Position numbers and translations under genes: made by a program. A DNA stretch of 15,427 bases from Bacteroidetes bacterium UBA4408 (GTDB taxonomy: Bacteria; Bacteroidota; Bacteroidia; UBA4408). The stretch lies in assembly GCA_002389785.1 (NCBI GenBank), contig DGQS01000200.1, positions 1 through 15,427 on the forward strand, written 5' to 3'. Of the stretch, positions 8,014-15,250 are shown piece after piece (position 1 is the first letter of the stretch; every line of letters begins with the position of its first letter). The notes under the pieces were generated by a model that made no database searches, was not told where the DNA came from, and saw only the letters and a list, made by a program, of their open reading frames with translations.

Positions 8014-10317
8014 TTAATTCAATATGACCAGTTTTTGTATTTCTGAACCATATTTTAAATAATACACTCCATTATTCAAGCTTTCGGTAGAAATGCTAAG
8101 TTTAGAAAGTGGTTTAAATTGAAGCAATGTTTGCCCCAATGCATCTATCAACAATAGGCTTTCGCTTGTTTCCCTGTTAGGAATTACAACCGTAATTTGG
8201 TCAGATGCCGGATTGGGATAGGTATAAATGCCTTGAGGTTTTTTGGTTGAATTTATAATTCCGGCCGGGCAATTTGAAGCATTATAAGAGGTTTGCATTT
8301 GCGTGGTAAAAGCACCTGTGCCATTTGGACATCGACCTAATGAAACGTCTGCTGCTTGAGGCCCATAGGTAACACTATCGATAACCACAGATAAATTATT
8401 GCTTAAGATAATACGTTCTCCGTTTAGCGACAATTTAAAATTGCAATGAAAAGGTGAGGCAGCAGTGTAATTCTTATCATCGGCCCAAATGATCATGTAT
8501 GAACCAGGTGAAATTAATGAGTTAACAGGGAAAGCAAATTTTGTTGGGTTGGAATAGCTGTCGGACAAATACAAACCAAATAGATTTAGTGTATCGTTGG
8601 TTGTATTGTACAGTTCAATCCAATCAGAATGTTTGCCTTGATCGTCTAGAGTATCGTTTACATTATAGGCCAAAAATTCGTTGATGGCAATTTGTCCAAC
8701 CACCGGAGTTTGCAAAGCAATTTGCAAGGAATAAAATTCATGTTCAGCTCTTTCGGGTGAAAAAATTCCGGCAGATGCATTTTCAGCATATATGTAATAT
8801 TGGATTTGAACAGAATTCATGGTATGTACATAGCCATAAACATTGTCATTCGCTAATCCATCGTTGTGTAAACCATCGTCGTACATCTGATAACGTATAA
8901 ATTTATGTGTGTAATCGGTTTGAATACCAATAAACACTGAGTTACTAAGTGTGTTTGTAACGTTTGCAGTAATTGTAACCGGGCTATTTAAATTGGGAGC
9001 TGTGTTAGATACAGTCACCGAAGTAATACTTGGGGTACTCGCTAAAAATTCGGCGGTTGATTGCAAATAACTTGTACGTGCACTCATCAGATTTGAAATT
9101 CCGGGAACCGTATAACTGCCTACAAAATAATTGGTGGTAAGTGCGTTTTGAAATTGTGTATAGGAGTAAAAATTATTCGTATCATTCACTAATGCAGTAT
9201 CGATGCTACTTTGAAGCTGTTGTGCCAAGTTTAGATAAGCATTGTTTGAAAAAAATTCATTCACAATGGTGCGCATGTGAGCAATATACATGCGCTTATA
9301 GGTAGGATTATTTTGAATGGCATTTATTAAAGGCCAATAAGAGTCGGCGGCATGAATGAGCGGAGATAATTGCTGCATGTTTGCAACTGTTAAACTACCC
9401 ATGCCTGTAGCTCCGCTTCCAACGAAAGGAAATCCGCCAAATGCCATATTTAAATCCCAAATAATAGGATTGTAAATATTGTTATTGTCTTTATAGAGGT
9501 AATAATTTTGAGCAAAAACGCCCAAATAACTATCGAGGTTTACCAGCACATTGTCAAAGGCAAGCATCCAAATAGTTTTATCCATATCTAAACTCGTTGA
9601 ACTAGTTGAAGCATGATTGGTTACTGAATCACAGAGAGCGACTAATTCATTCCATCCATTATCAGATTTAATTTCATAAAAGTTAAAATATGCGCTACTG
9701 TCGAGATTGGGTTTGAAACGTAAATTACTTTTGGTTGTTGGTCCCGGAATAACAATTGGATTACATTTTATAAAAGTATTATCGGACGAATAAAAATGCT
9801 CCGAACAAAAATCCTTATTGATACTTTCGGCATTTGAATATATGCCATAATATACGCCGTTGATGTATACTTGGGCAAAATTTGCGTTTGGGCAATCCAT
9901 GTAGTTTTGCAAAATTTGATAAGCTAAGACTTCACGTATTTGCGAAGGGTCGGCATATCCGTTTCCTAATTTAATATCCGTAAATCCCTGATAACTCTGG
10001 CTTTTGAATTCATCAAGCGCGATGTGAAGTGGATTCTTTTTATAGGTTGAATCATAAGAGCTGTTTCCTTTATACTTCACACCAACACTGTCGTAGGTGC
10101 TGCCATTAATGCTCACTGTTGCGGCCATTATATATTCACCAGATCCGCTTTTAGCAGTATCCATCATGTAATCCCAATTGGGTTGAGCAAAATTTATTTC
10201 AATTTTTTCGAGTGTTGAAACATCGTAAAAATTGAGTTGTGCTTTTACTGTCTTAATCCCAGTGAGGAAAAGCAAAAGGCTGAAAAAATGAATTCTTTGA
10301 AGGCAATAATTTTTCAT
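8014..10317 (-). CDS. CotH-kinase family protein with lamin-tail domain and T9SS sorting domain
   Basis: A start at ATG 10317 gives 767 residues and a proper signal peptide (MKNYCLQRIHFF... to TVKAQ, about 1-27). A longer frame to 10374 would translate a hairpin and place a non-signal extension first, so I rejected it. The CotH domain covers about 30-420: VKYKGNSS (80-87), then D262 and N271 in LDSYLGVFAQNYYLY, then WDLNMAFGG (287-295), whose Asp is the likely metal ligand. CotH proteins have an atypical protein-kinase fold, and Bacillus CotH phosphorylates spore-coat proteins. A beta-sandwich module follows (about 430-530). Next is a lamin-tail domain (about 541-665, INEFLAYN, SDWIELYN). A type A sorting domain closes the protein (699-767, YPNPASDQ, DALGQTLL, NNGVYYLKY). 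It is probably a surface kinase-fold enzyme exported by the T9SS; its substrate is unknown. Confidence 0.9.
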   Translation of the reverse strand: MKNYCLQRIHFFSLLLFLTGIKTVKAQLNFYDVSTLEKIEINFAQPNWDYMMDTAKSGSGEYIMAATVSINGSTYDSVGVKYKGNSSYDSTYKKNPLHIALDEFKSQSYQGFTDIKLGNGYADPSQIREVLAYQILQNYMDCPNANFAQVYINGVYYGIYSNAESINKDFCSEHFYSSDNTFIKCNPIVIPGPTTKSNLRFKPNLDSSAYFNFYEIKSDNGWNELVALCDSVTNHASTSSTSLDMDKTIWMLAFDNVLVNLDSYLGVFAQNYYLYKDNNNIYNPIIWDLNMAFGGFPFVGSGATGMGSLTVANMQQLSPLIHAADSYWPLINAIQNNPTYKRMYIAHMRTIVNEFFSNNAYLNLAQQLQSSIDTALVNDTNNFYSYTQFQNALTTNYFVGSYTVPGISNLMSARTSYLQSTAEFLASTPSITSVTVSNTAPNLNSPVTITANVTNTLSNSVFIGIQTDYTHKFIRYQMYDDGLHNDGLANDNVYGYVHTMNSVQIQYYIYAENASAGIFSPERAEHEFYSLQIALQTPVVGQIAINEFLAYNVNDTLDDQGKHSDWIELYNTTNDTLNLFGLYLSDSYSNPTKFAFPVNSLISPGSYMIIWADDKNYTAASPFHCNFKLSLNGERIILSNNLSVVIDSVTYGPQAADVSLGRCPNGTGAFTTQMQTSYNASNCPAGIINSTKKPQGIYTYPNPASDQITVVIPNRETSESLLLIDALGQTLLQFKPLSKLSISTESLNNGVYYLKYGSEIQKLVILN

Positions 10318-10334
10318 TAACTTGTAATAAAGTG

Positions 10335-10370
10335 AAAACGAAGCAATATGGACTAATACTGCTTCGTTTT
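10335..10370 (-). terminator. 11-bp perfect hairpin between the two-module gene and the CotH gene
   Basis: AAAACGAAGCA (10335-10345) and TGCTTCGTTTT (10360-10370) are perfect inverted repeats around a 14-nt loop, with T-runs on both strands. It lies 40 nt past the stop of the upstream minus-strand gene, so it can act as its terminator. It also ends 17 nt before the CotH ATG, so it may instead, or also, be a leader structure. An imperfect minus 7 box (AATATTTG, minus strand 10411-10404) lies ahead of it. Confidence 0.65.
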
Positions 10371-10409
10371 TCAACTATTGAATATTGAATTAATACAGTG
10401 TTTCAAATA

Positions 10410-11399
10410 TTACTCAACCAGTAATTTTTCTGTAGAATATATTTTTTTGTCATCTAAAATTTTCACCAAATACATTCCTCTATGCATTGAACTATTTTGA
10501 ATTATTAAATTATTGGATGCAGTATAAGACTGAATTTCACGTCCAGCAATGTCAGTTATCAAAATGGTATATGCTTTAAAATTATCGGGCAATTGTATGG
10601 TGAGCATATTGTGCATTGGATTGGGGTACATTTTTACGTTGCTATTTGTATTTGTATGAACCACTGCCAGTGGATTACATGAATTGCATGTTGCAAAGCA
10701 AAATATATCTAAAACTGTATCCTTACTCACCGTTACTCCCCTACTTCCATTCACATTGCATGAAAAGGGTACAGTTTCGGCTAAGCTCAAGGTACTTCCA
10801 TTGATGAATTTATATTCATAATTCCCCGATGGCACATAGGCAATAATTTCATAAACACTATCACCAAAACTATACAAGCTGGTACTAAGAGGATTCCAGT
10901 TTTGAAAATTACCGTATACATGCGGAAGTGTAGAAATAACAGCTTCATTGGTAAGGTTTACTAAAAACCGAACAAGGTTTAATCCGGCGGGAGCATTTCC
11001 GGCGAATTTTATTGCTCCTACAAAGGTGGTATCGTTTCCGAGCGAATCTACCCAAATCCAGCGATTGTCGTTAAAATCGTACCCTACACGTGATTCAATC
11101 GGAACAAATTCAACTTCATAAAACTGATCGCCGTTTACAAATTTATATTCATACTTTGCAAAGGCAGGTATATCTACCACAACGCTATAAATGGTAGTCG
11201 CTCCTTCTTGAGCACATACTGTTTCATTAGAAGTCCAATCGCCTCCCGGATAGCCTGCTAATGCTTGAAAATCGCCGGTAACATGAACTCCATTTGGACT
11301 TATTGCAAAGGTATCCATATCGACTGCAAATTTTACTTTTTTAGCTTGTGCAACAAAGCTTATTGCTACAAGCAGAAATAAGGATAATATTTTTTTCAT
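10410..11399 (-). CDS. Secreted protein with two glycogen-binding-like modules and T9SS sorting domain
   Basis: A start at ATG 11399 gives 329 residues and a clean signal peptide (MKKILSLFLLVAISFVAQA). An in-frame TTG three codons earlier is an unlikely start. There are two related beta-sandwich modules, at about 23-118 and 143-235. Each has V(T/Y)G(D/N)FQ near the start (40-45 and 161-166) and a Y-E-Y-K-F-(V/I)-N-G strand (83-90 and 194-201). This is the pattern of CBM48/AMPK glycogen-binding or related E-set domains, so carbohydrate binding is plausible but not shown. A Cys cluster CFATCNSC (234-241) precedes the type A sorting domain (about 257-329: MYPNPMHN, ITDIAGREI, RGMYLVKI). It sits 40 nt downstream of the sulfotransferase-family gene with no clear terminator, so the two are probably co-transcribed. 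No catalytic domain is seen. Confidence 0.78.
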   Translation of the reverse strand: MKKILSLFLLVAISFVAQAKKVKFAVDMDTFAISPNGVHVTGDFQALAGYPGGDWTSNETVCAQEGATTIYSVVVDIPAFAKYEYKFVNGDQFYEVEFVPIESRVGYDFNDNRWIWVDSLGNDTTFVGAIKFAGNAPAGLNLVRFLVNLTNEAVISTLPHVYGNFQNWNPLSTSLYSFGDSVYEIIAYVPSGNYEYKFINGSTLSLAETVPFSCNVNGSRGVTVSKDTVLDIFCFATCNSCNPLAVVHTNTNSNVKMYPNPMHNMLTIQLPDNFKAYTILITDIAGREIQSYTASNNLIIQNSSMHRGMYLVKILDDKKIYSTEKLLVE

Positions 11400-11439
11400 T
11401 GTGGACAATTGTTTTTAATGTATAGTAGATTTTAAAAAA

Positions 11440-13125
11440 TTATTTTAAAACACTGATTCGTTTTGTAAGTGTGGGTTGATTTTCTCTTTGTAGTAACATG
11501 GTATACATTCCATTTGAAACGAAAGACAAATCAAGTGTTGATGTATTTTTTTTATTCAACACCAATTCACCTAATGAATTATATACTTGAACTACAAAAT
11601 TAGTTGCAGAATAATTGCTCAGATCTATAGTAATTGAACCACTCGTAGGATTAGGAAAAACAGTGAAATCATCGGCATGAGTTTCATCAAAAATACCGGT
11701 TGGAACAAAATTGAAGGAGAAGGAGGTATCTGAATCACAACCGTTCGCATTAGTTATAACTACCTGATATAAACCGGCCTGAGATGGAACATAGTTTTGA
11801 TTGGTTGCTCCCGCAATCGGCGCACCGTTGGTATACCATTGATAGCTGGTTGAGGATGTAGAATACAAGGTATCGCCAATTTGTGAAACAACCGGCGTAG
11901 CCGGTGGGCCGGTGATGTAACAGGTTGAATACCGATGCGCTTGTGGAACGGAGCCTGCAATTGTCTTAGACCAAAGTGTTGTACCTGCAGCATTTACTTC
12001 ATAAATTAAACCGGTAGTAGCTACACAAATTAAGGTATTTCCATTGGGAAATTGATTGGAACTACCCATGTTGCTGCTATATCCGCTGGTTACAATGCGT
12101 GAAGTATAGCTAGCCGGACTAAATGCAGCGCCTGCATTAACGGTATAGCTATAGCCATTGTAAGGCAATATTATTTGGTCAACACAGGATTTTTGTGAAG
12201 GGCTCGTTTGTCCGCCATTATTAAAACATGCAAGACGTCCTGCATTCGGGCTTCCTTTCGGAATCCAATGGGCATCGTGTACAACATTTAATATTTTAGT
12301 TCCGGAAGCGCCGTAAGCAGCCGGGTTTCCCCATCGGTACAACAAATCTCCACCTTTACCTGAATTACCACCGGTATGTCCTGCAGCTTCAGCTGTGGTT
12401 GTGCTATGATCAATAATATACACTTCATGCAAATTGTGGCAACTAAATGCTATTTGATCCAGGCTATCGTTATAATCCAAGCCATTCATGTGCATCCAAT
12501 CTTTTGAAGCATTGTAATTGATGTTAAACAATTCGGGATGGTTTACCAAAGAACTTTGATAATTTGCAGCACTTGAATTGGTATTTTGCATGAGGTGATC
12601 CCAGGCGTGCCATTCCCATACTACAGTACCGGTGGTAGCTCCGGTTGGTTGAATTTCAACTATTTTATCGGGCCACATTTCGCCACTAAATGCACTGCAA
12701 CCAGCGGCCGCAACTTGAGCAGCTGTTTTTCGCTCGTAGGCAATCACCAATATATTTCCATTGGGCATAGGGCATATATCATGATGCGTAACATAGTTGG
12801 AGGTGGAATAAATGTAATCCCAAATAATATTTCCGTTCCAATCAACTTTTTGAATTTCGCCACAGATGGGTCCACCGGTAAAAGAAACACCGCTAGCTTT
12901 TACAGTTCGAAGCAAAACTCCACCGGGAAGCATGTAAGATGAATAACCCGTTTGACGAGTTAAACCTGTCCATGACTTAAAAGTTGTTCCATTGGTATCA
13001 ATTAAATAGGTAGAGGTACTATTCATGGTTGCATAAAGGGTATAACCCGGCCATTGTTGCGCAGTTGTAGAATTAATTATTCCCTCTAACAAAAGGATTA
13101 GTGAACATGCAAGTAATTTTCTCAT
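11440..13125 (-). CDS. Secreted arylsulfotransferase (ASST)-family protein with Ig-like and T9SS sorting domains
   Basis: The 561-residue protein begins with a signal peptide (about 1-22, ...INSTTAQ). Residues 25-405 show ASST-type propeller repeats and family motifs: HHDICPMPNGNIL (114-126), VWEWHAWDHL (169-178), DWMHMNGLDYN (209-219), EVYIIDHSTTTAEAAGH (234-250), YRWGNP (263-268) and HDAHWIP (283-289). ASST enzymes transfer sulfate between phenolic donors and acceptors through a sulfo-histidine. Several conserved His are present, but the SxR motif carrying the catalytic Arg of E. coli AssT appears to read SCHNLHE, so sulfotransferase activity is uncertain. An Ig-like module (about 412-473, YQWYTNGAPIAGA) and a type A sorting domain (about 488-561, VFPNPTSG, YNSLGELV, NGMYTMLL) follow. 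The protein should be surface-located or released by the T9SS. It is the first gene of the minus-strand block. Confidence 0.85.
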   Translation of the reverse strand: MRKLLACSLILLLEGIINSTTAQQWPGYTLYATMNSTSTYLIDTNGTTFKSWTGLTRQTGYSSYMLPGGVLLRTVKASGVSFTGGPICGEIQKVDWNGNIIWDYIYSTSNYVTHHDICPMPNGNILVIAYERKTAAQVAAAGCSAFSGEMWPDKIVEIQPTGATTGTVVWEWHAWDHLMQNTNSSAANYQSSLVNHPELFNINYNASKDWMHMNGLDYNDSLDQIAFSCHNLHEVYIIDHSTTTAEAAGHTGGNSGKGGDLLYRWGNPAAYGASGTKILNVVHDAHWIPKGSPNAGRLACFNNGGQTSPSQKSCVDQIILPYNGYSYTVNAGAAFSPASYTSRIVTSGYSSNMGSSNQFPNGNTLICVATTGLIYEVNAAGTTLWSKTIAGSVPQAHRYSTCYITGPPATPVVSQIGDTLYSTSSTSYQWYTNGAPIAGATNQNYVPSQAGLYQVVITNANGCDSDTSFSFNFVPTGIFDETHADDFTVFPNPTSGSITIDLSNYSATNFVVQVYNSLGELVLNKKNTSTLDLSFVSNGMYTMLLQRENQPTLTKRISVLK

Positions 13126-13430
13126 GATTTAAAATTTGTGCTTTTTAGTTTGGGGTTAGTAAAAAATTGAGCTAGTAAACTTTTTAAAAAAAATAACAAT
13201 TTGTTAATCTTCAGGATTTTAATAAAAGTTGTGAAATTAATAAATTCTGCGATTTTACACATTTGACGATTCAACAAAAAAATTCCTTCGTTTGAAATGA
13301 ATAATTTAATCGACCTGCAATTTTTTTATTCTCATTGTGCGTTTGAACACTTCTCTATAAAAAGGTTTAAAATTGAAGCAGAATCTATATCTCCCTAACT
13401 TTAAACTAAATATTTTTCTAATTTTATCGA
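13126..13430. other. 305-bp divergent intergenic region
   Basis: This very AT-rich gap lies between the leftward sulfotransferase-family gene and the rightward cdd, so it should carry both promoters. A 13-nt palindrome TAACAATTTGTTA sits at 13194-13206, about 70 nt upstream of the leftward start, and could be a regulator site. A plausible cdd promoter is listed separately; I found no convincing leftward TAnnTTTG box. No RNA gene or coding sequence is supported. Confidence 0.6.
13373..13403 (+). promoter_or_regulatory. Candidate Bacteroidota-type promoter for cdd
   Basis: TTG (13373-13375), a 20-nt spacer and TAACTTTA (13396-13403, one mismatch to TAnnTTTG) precede the cdd ATG by 27 nt. Spacing and distance fit the Bacteroidota minus 33/minus 7 layout, but such boxes arise easily in AT-rich DNA. 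Confidence 0.33.
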
Positions 13431-13916
13431 ATGAAAACATTTAAAGTTGAAACCAACGTTCGGGTTTTTGCCTCTATAAAGGAATTAAGCAGCGAGGATC
13501 AAAACCTTATAGAACAGGCGAAAGAAGCTGCAAAAGGAGCCTATGCTCCCTACTCACATTTTAATGTTGGAGCAGCAGTATTACTCGAAAACGGTGTAAT
13601 AGTAAAAGGTAATAATCAGGAGAATGCAGCCTATCCATCGGGTATTTGTGCTGAGCGGGTTGCCATTTTTGCAGCAGGTTCCAATTATCCGGGTGTGAAG
13701 ATTAAGACCATGGCAGTAACCGCTTTTTCGAAAAATGCACGCATTGATTCTCCTATAACTCCTTGTGGTTCGTGCCGTCAAGTAATGAGTGAATATGAAA
13801 CAAAATCAAGGTCGGATATTAAATTACTGTTGTGTGCCGATTGCGATGAAATTTGGATGCTGGAAAGTGTGAAATCAACCTTGCCACTATTGTTTAGTTC
13901 GGATTCATTGAAATAA
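13431..13916 (+). CDS. cdd: Cytidine deaminase
   Basis: Cdd hydrolytically deaminates cytidine and deoxycytidine to uridine and deoxyuridine in pyrimidine salvage. The 161-residue length fits the small homotetrameric class, with an N-terminal extension of about 20 residues. Visible motifs are YSHFNVGAAV (41-50), the substrate-binding NQENAAYPSG (62-71), C73-A-E75 with the zinc ligand Cys and catalytic Glu, and P111-C112-G-S-C115 with the other two zinc-binding Cys. All catalytic residues are present. The ATG follows an A/T-rich leader without a Shine-Dalgarno sequence, which is normal for this phylum. cdd lies near porV and pdhA in other Bacteroidota as I recall, so this gene probably belongs to the ancestral plus-strand neighbourhood. 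Confidence 0.97.
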   Translation: MKTFKVETNVRVFASIKELSSEDQNLIEQAKEAAKGAYAPYSHFNVGAAVLLENGVIVKGNNQENAAYPSGICAERVAIFAAGSNYPGVKIKTMAVTAFSKNARIDSPITPCGSCRQVMSEYETKSRSDIKLLLCADCDEIWMLESVKSTLPLLFSSDSLK

Positions 13917-14004
13917 TATTTTCAACTGTTTAACGAAGCATTCATAGTAAAATATCAAATTCACCTATATCTTAGATCTTATCAACAGTTAAAGTCAATT
14001 TAAT

Positions 14005-14047
14005 TACATTTAGTTAGCTCTTGCAATCAACTCTCTAACTAAATGTA
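14005..14047. repeat. 13-bp perfect inverted repeat upstream of pdhA
   Basis: TACATTTAGTTAG (14005-14017) and CTAACTAAATGTA (14035-14047) are exact reverse complements around a 17-nt loop. No T-run follows on the plus strand, so it is not a classical terminator for cdd. It ends 30 nt upstream of the candidate pdhA promoter. It could be a protein-binding dyad or an RNA structure at the cdd 3' end. Confidence 0.7.
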
Positions 14048-14077
14048 CCATTGATTACTACTACAGCAAAAGAAGCC

Positions 14078-14107
14078 TTTGGGTTAATCTATTTTATATT
14101 AAATTCG
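14078..14107 (+). promoter_or_regulatory. Candidate Bacteroidota-type promoter for pdhA
   Basis: TTTG (14078-14081), an 18-nt spacer and TAAATTCG (14100-14107, one mismatch to TAnnTTTG) sit 30 nt ahead of the pdhA ATG. This implies a leader of about 25 nt. It is the best two-box match in the window. Confidence 0.45.
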
Positions 14108-14137
14108 CATTCTTAAAACTACCGAAAAACGATTGAA

Positions 14138-15163
14138 ATGGAAAAGACGCTAGCAAAAAAAAGTAGCAAATCAACAAGCAAATATGGGAAAGAAACTTAC
14201 CTGATGTGGTATGAAAGCATGCAGTTGATGCGAAAGTTTGAAGAAAAATCGAGCCAATTGTATATCCAACAAAAAATAAAAGGTTTTTGTCATTTATACA
14301 TCGGACAAGAAGCCATTTTAGCCGGTGCTATGGCGGTTATAAAAAAGGACGACAATTTAATTTCGGCTTACCGCGATCATGCACATCCTTTGGCTAAAGG
14401 CATGCATCCAAAATATGTGATGGCAGAGTTGATGGCAAAAGCTACCGGTTGCAGTAAAGGTAAAGGTGGAAGTATGCACATGTTTAGCAGAGAACACCGC
14501 TTTTTTGGTGGACACGGCATAGTTGGAGGGCAAATACCTTTAGGTGCAGGAATTGCTTTTGCGGAAAAATTTAACGGAACAAAAAATATTACCTTTTGTT
14601 ACATGGGTGATGGTGCGGTTCGTCAGGGTGCTTTGCATGAAGCTTTTAACATGGCAATGTTGTGGAAATTACCGGTAATTTTTGTAATTGAAAACAATAA
14701 CTACGCCATGGGAACTTCGGTTGAACGAACCAGTAATGTGCACGATTTATATAAAATTGGTTCGGGTTATGACATGCCTTCTTTTCCGGTTGATGGTATG
14801 AGTTGTGAAGCTGTTGCAGATGCTACATTTGAAGCATACGAACGCGCATTAAGAGGAGATGGTCCAACCTTACTTGAAATGAAAACCTATCGTTACAAGG
14901 GACATTCCATGAGCGATCCGGCAAACTATCGCACCAAGGAAGAAGTAGAAGAATACAAAGCAAAAGACCCAATTGAACAAGTATTGGCAACCATCCAAAA
15001 AAACAAATGGGCTACTGAAAAAGAAATAGCCGCGATTGATGATAAAGTGAAAGGATTGGTTGATGAATCGGTTCAGTTTGCAGAAGAATCACCTTTCCCG
15101 GATATTTCTGAACTTTACAAAGATGTATATACTCAAGACGATTATCCTTATATCATGGATTAA
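14138..15163 (+). CDS. pdhA: Pyruvate dehydrogenase E1 component, alpha subunit
   Basis: PdhA, with the beta subunit, forms the thiamine-diphosphate E1 that decarboxylates pyruvate and reductively acetylates the lipoyl group of E2 in the cytosolic pyruvate dehydrogenase complex. The 341-residue length fits a separate alpha subunit. Visible signatures are FCHLYIGQEA (50-59), SAYRDHAHPLAKG (76-88), GGSMHMF (110-116), the thiamine-diphosphate/Mg motif GDGA...NN (157-160 to 186-187) and the active-site loop YRYKGHSMSDP (251-261). Position 1-15 is a basic Lys/Ser-rich extension. No beta-subunit gene lies before the following E2 gene, so pdhB must be encoded elsewhere. Related branched-chain or acetoin E1 alpha subunits are alternatives, but the E2 neighbour and family motifs favour PDH. 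Confidence 0.95.
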   Translation: MEKTLAKKSSKSTSKYGKETYLMWYESMQLMRKFEEKSSQLYIQQKIKGFCHLYIGQEAILAGAMAVIKKDDNLISAYRDHAHPLAKGMHPKYVMAELMAKATGCSKGKGGSMHMFSREHRFFGGHGIVGGQIPLGAGIAFAEKFNGTKNITFCYMGDGAVRQGALHEAFNMAMLWKLPVIFVIENNNYAMGTSVERTSNVHDLYKIGSGYDMPSFPVDGMSCEAVADATFEAYERALRGDGPTLLEMKTYRYKGHSMSDPANYRTKEEVEEYKAKDPIEQVLATIQKNKWATEKEIAAIDDKVKGLVDESVQFAEESPFPDISELYKDVYTQDDYPYIMD

Positions 15164-15250
15164 TTGCCAGCTGCAAAAACAGTATGTATTCTTTTTTATT
15201 GATGAATTGATAGCAAGTCAAACAATACCTTTTTAAAATATAAAATAAAA

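Noticed and set aside
10318..10374. 19-codon N-terminal extension of the CotH protein
   Set aside because: It would translate the hairpin at 10335-10370 and bury the signal peptide; ATG 10317 gives a standard signal peptide.
12586..12942. Open frame of 118 codons antisense to the sulfotransferase-family gene
   Set aside because: The minus-strand frame carries strong family motifs over the same bases, so this one is a shadow. The same holds for frames at 3251-3607, 6186-6419, 4684-4893 and 10616-10804.
13297..13398. 33-codon frame in the gap before cdd
   Set aside because: It has no recognisable motif, overlaps the candidate cdd promoter, and is no longer than expected by chance in AT-rich DNA.
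13923..13990. AACTGTT / AACAGTT inverted pair after cdd
   Set aside because: It is only 7 bp with a 54-nt separation and no T-tract, so it is not convincing as a terminator.
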